Shown here piece after piece: positions 5,923 through 7,592 of a stretch of DNA of 7,592 bases (positions are counted from its first letter, which is position 1; the number at the start of each line of letters is the position of its first letter). The position numbers and the translations under genes were made by a program. Origin of the DNA: Deltaproteobacteria bacterium (GTDB lineage Bacteria; Desulfobacterota_B; Binatia; Bin18); assembly GCA_012271025.1 (NCBI GenBank), contig JAAXHF010000345.1:1-7592 (forward strand), written 5' to 3'. The notes below the pieces were generated by a model, which worked only from the letters and a program-made list of their open reading frames with translations, had not been told where the DNA came from and did not search any database.

Positions 5923-7521
5923 ATGCCCCGACGCGCCGCGACCAGGAAAAAATCCCGCTTCATCCTCTCCCCGCCCGCCCCCATCCCGCACAACGCGTGC
6001 TGGATCGAGAGCGATTCCTACGACCGCACGGTGTACCGCAAATTGCGTGACGAGTCGTCGTCGCTGCAAACCCTGGAAGACACCGGCGGCACCCTGGTCC
6101 CGCAGTTCGGGGCGTTGCTGCAAGACCTGTTCTGCGCCCTGTTCAAGTACAACGTCCTCTTTCTCGACGCCGACGCGGTGCTGCCCAGCGCCATGCTGAA
6201 CAAGACCCTGCTCGACGCCCTGCACCACGGCGAGCTGGCCCAGTTCCTGCGTGAGGCAACCGTCCTGGACGAGACCCGGGCCGGCCTGGCCACAGTCCTG
6301 CTGGGCGAGGGCGCGCTCGGGCTGCTCAAGTCCGAAAAGACCCTCACCCGCCGCCACATGCTCGACATGCAGCGCCTGCGCCAGCAGGAGGAAACGGTTC
6401 AGGACAAGACCGACGCCGCCCACGAGGCCAAGCAGGTCACCAAGGAACTGGCCGAGGATGGCGACCTGTCCAAAAAGACCAAAGAGCTGCTGGAACAGGC
6501 CGCCAACAAACTGGCCAGCGAGGCTCGGGCCGAGGACGCCCGGCTGCGTAAGCAGGCCAAACAGCTCGACGCCGAGCTGTCCGACATGCAGGCCGAGGTC
6601 GCCAACCGCTTCCGCAAAGAAGCCATCAACGCCACCCAGAACCTGGACGACGCGCTCCAGCAGGCCGAGTCGTGGAGTACGACGGTCGGCGGCGGCTATC
6701 AGTCCTCGCCCGGCCGCCAGATCGAGTTGGGCAAGCATCTGGCCGGCAACGACAAGCTCAAGAAGCTGGCCCGCATGGTCGGCCGCATGAAGTACCACGC
6801 CCTGGCCCTGCGGCGCAAAATCTTTGAGCGCCGCTCGGAAGAGCTGTTTGAAGCCAGCCTGGGCAGCGAGATCAGCCGCCTGCTGCCGCACGAGCTGGTC
6901 GCCCTCCACCACCCCATCCTGCGCAAAGATTTCACCCGACGCCTGTTGGACCACCAATTGCTCCTGTACTCGCTGCGGGGCATCGAAGAAAAGGGCCGAG
7001 GGCCGGTGATCGTATGCCTGGACGGCAGCTCGTCCATGATGGGCGACAAAGAGGTGTGGGCCAAAGCCCTGACCCTGACCCTGCTGGAAATCGCCCGCCG
7101 CCAACGCCGCCTGTTCCGGTCCATCTGCTTTTCCTCGGCGTCCAGCCCGCTGCACATCCTCGACCTCAACCCGCGCGAGCGCTACGAGGTCGAAATGTCC
7201 AAGGTCATGGAACTGGCCGAGTACTTCCCCGGCGGCGGCACCGACTTTGAGACGCCGCTCAACGCTGCGGTCGAGGGACTGCGCCAGGCACGTTTCAGGC
7301 GGGGCGATATCGTGTTCATCACCGACGGCGAGTGTCGGGTCAGCCCCGACTGGGCCGAGCAGTTCCGCCGCGACAAAGACGCCCTGGGTTTCTCCCTGTT
7401 TTCCATTCTGATCGACGTGGGCTCCAGCTCGCTCGGTACCCTCAAAGAATTCAGCGACAAGATCACCACCGTCTCCCAGCTGACCAGCGAGGGGGTCAAA
7501 GACGTGTTTGTGGACCTGTAA
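5923..7521 (+). CDS. viaA: ViaA-type von Willebrand factor A domain protein with long coiled coil
   Basis: The predicted partner of the adjacent RavA-type ATPase; ViaA stimulates RavA ATPase activity in E. coli. The 532 residues divide into a basic start, a helical N-terminal region (about 25-150), a long charged coiled coil (about 150-250, rich in Lys/Glu/Ala with KELAEDGDLSKKTKELLEQA), a helical linker with RLLPHELVAL and the RRLLDHQLLLYSLRG segment seen just ahead of the VWA domain in ViaA proteins, and the VWA domain (about 360-532). All MIDAS metal-site elements are present: D367-G-S-S-S371, T440 in GGGTD, and D468 in ITDGE. E. coli ViaA has 483 residues. No strong Shine-Dalgarno precedes the ATG (GAGAGCGAG only). 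The stop TAA shares its last base with the ribosome binding site of the next gene. A CoxE-like VWA protein is the main alternative. Confidence 0.87.
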   Translation: MPRRAATRKKSRFILSPPAPIPHNACWIESDSYDRTVYRKLRDESSSLQTLEDTGGTLVPQFGALLQDLFCALFKYNVLFLDADAVLPSAMLNKTLLDALHHGELAQFLREATVLDETRAGLATVLLGEGALGLLKSEKTLTRRHMLDMQRLRQQEETVQDKTDAAHEAKQVTKELAEDGDLSKKTKELLEQAANKLASEARAEDARLRKQAKQLDAELSDMQAEVANRFRKEAINATQNLDDALQQAESWSTTVGGGYQSSPGRQIELGKHLAGNDKLKKLARMVGRMKYHALALRRKIFERRSEELFEASLGSEISRLLPHELVALHHPILRKDFTRRLLDHQLLLYSLRGIEEKGRGPVIVCLDGSSSMMGDKEVWAKALTLTLLEIARRQRRLFRSICFSSASSPLHILDLNPRERYEVEMSKVMELAEYFPGGGTDFETPLNAAVEGLRQARFRRGDIVFITDGECRVSPDWAEQFRRDKDALGFSLFSILIDVGSSSLGTLKEFSDKITTVSQLTSEGVKDVFVDL

Positions 7522-7526
7522 GGAGG
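7521..7526 (+). promoter_or_regulatory. Shine-Dalgarno site of the deacetylase gene, overlapping the viaA stop
   Basis: AGGAGG begins with the last base of the viaA TAA and sits eight bases before the ATG at 7535. The overlap points to co-transcription and probably re-use of terminating ribosomes. Confidence 0.8.
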
Positions 7527-7534
7527 CCCAGAAG

Positions 7535-7592
7535 ATGAATCCGAGCAAAGACATTGCGGTGTGTCTGTCCTTTGACTTTGACGGGATATCGG
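7535..7592 (+). CDS. Probable polysaccharide deacetylase (NodB fold), first 19 codons, cut by window edge
   Basis: Only the N-terminus is present: MNPSKDIAVCLSFDFDGIS. The hydrophobic strand IAVCLSF followed by DFD is the first NodB homology motif, in which one Asp is the general base and the next binds the metal. This motif directly after a short N-terminus, with no signal peptide, is typical of cytoplasmic polysaccharide deacetylase-family proteins, some of which act on small amides rather than polymers. The start is secure because of AGGAGG eight bases upstream. The gene lies 13 bases after viaA, so it likely belongs to the same operon. With 19 residues the family call rests on one motif. 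Confidence 0.65.
   Translation, partial: MNPSKDIAVCLSFDFDGIS

Noticed and set aside
5884..7554. A 556-codon open frame on the minus strand covering the whole viaA gene
   Set aside because: Long antisense frames are expected in GC-rich coding DNA. Its product is a low-complexity Gln/Gly/Leu/Val mix with no domain, whereas the plus strand encodes a clear VWA protein with its metal site.

Overview
This is a GC-rich, densely coded bacterial chromosomal segment holding seven complete protein genes and two truncated at the window edges. No RNA genes, mobile elements or CRISPR arrays were seen. Sec signal peptides on a PBP4-type peptidase and on a DUF3047 protein suggest a Gram-negative-type envelope. 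The gene mix fits an uncultured proteobacterium-like or related environmental lineage, but the sequence does not fix the taxon.

Left part (1-2076). A short-chain dehydrogenase/reductase (minus strand, cut by the left edge) is transcribed away from a thiol dioxygenase of the cupin superfamily (plus, 567-1184). The 197-base gap between them holds a strong Shine-Dalgarno site for each gene and one plausible sigma70-like promoter per direction. The dioxygenase converges with a minus-strand secreted DUF3047 protein (1099-1944). The two coding regions overlap by 86 bases, and a perfect 9-bp hairpin lies just after the dioxygenase stop, inside the DUF3047 tail. DUF3047 is in turn divergent from the next gene across 132 bases that contain an 11-bp direct repeat.

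Right part (2077-7592). Six plus-strand genes follow with short gaps (11, 59, 90, 35 and 13 bases), so they could form one transcription unit: a SAM-dependent methyltransferase resembling trans-aconitate methyltransferase, a periplasmic D-Ala-D-Ala carboxypeptidase/endopeptidase (PBP4/DacB, family S13), an unrecognised 89-residue protein, a RavA-type MoxR AAA+ ATPase, its ViaA-type von Willebrand A partner, and the first 19 codons of a probable NodB-fold polysaccharide deacetylase.

The RavA/ViaA pair is the functional core of the right half. All AAA+ motifs and all MIDAS metal-site residues are intact, but the architecture differs from E. coli: the ATPase is much shorter and appears to lack the region that carries the LARA domain, while the VWA partner has a long charged coiled-coil. 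With a peptidoglycan hydrolase upstream and a glycan deacetylase downstream, an envelope-related role is a reasonable inference, not something the sequence proves. The best candidates for undescribed biology are the 89-residue protein next to ravA and the readthrough-like tail of the DUF3047 protein.
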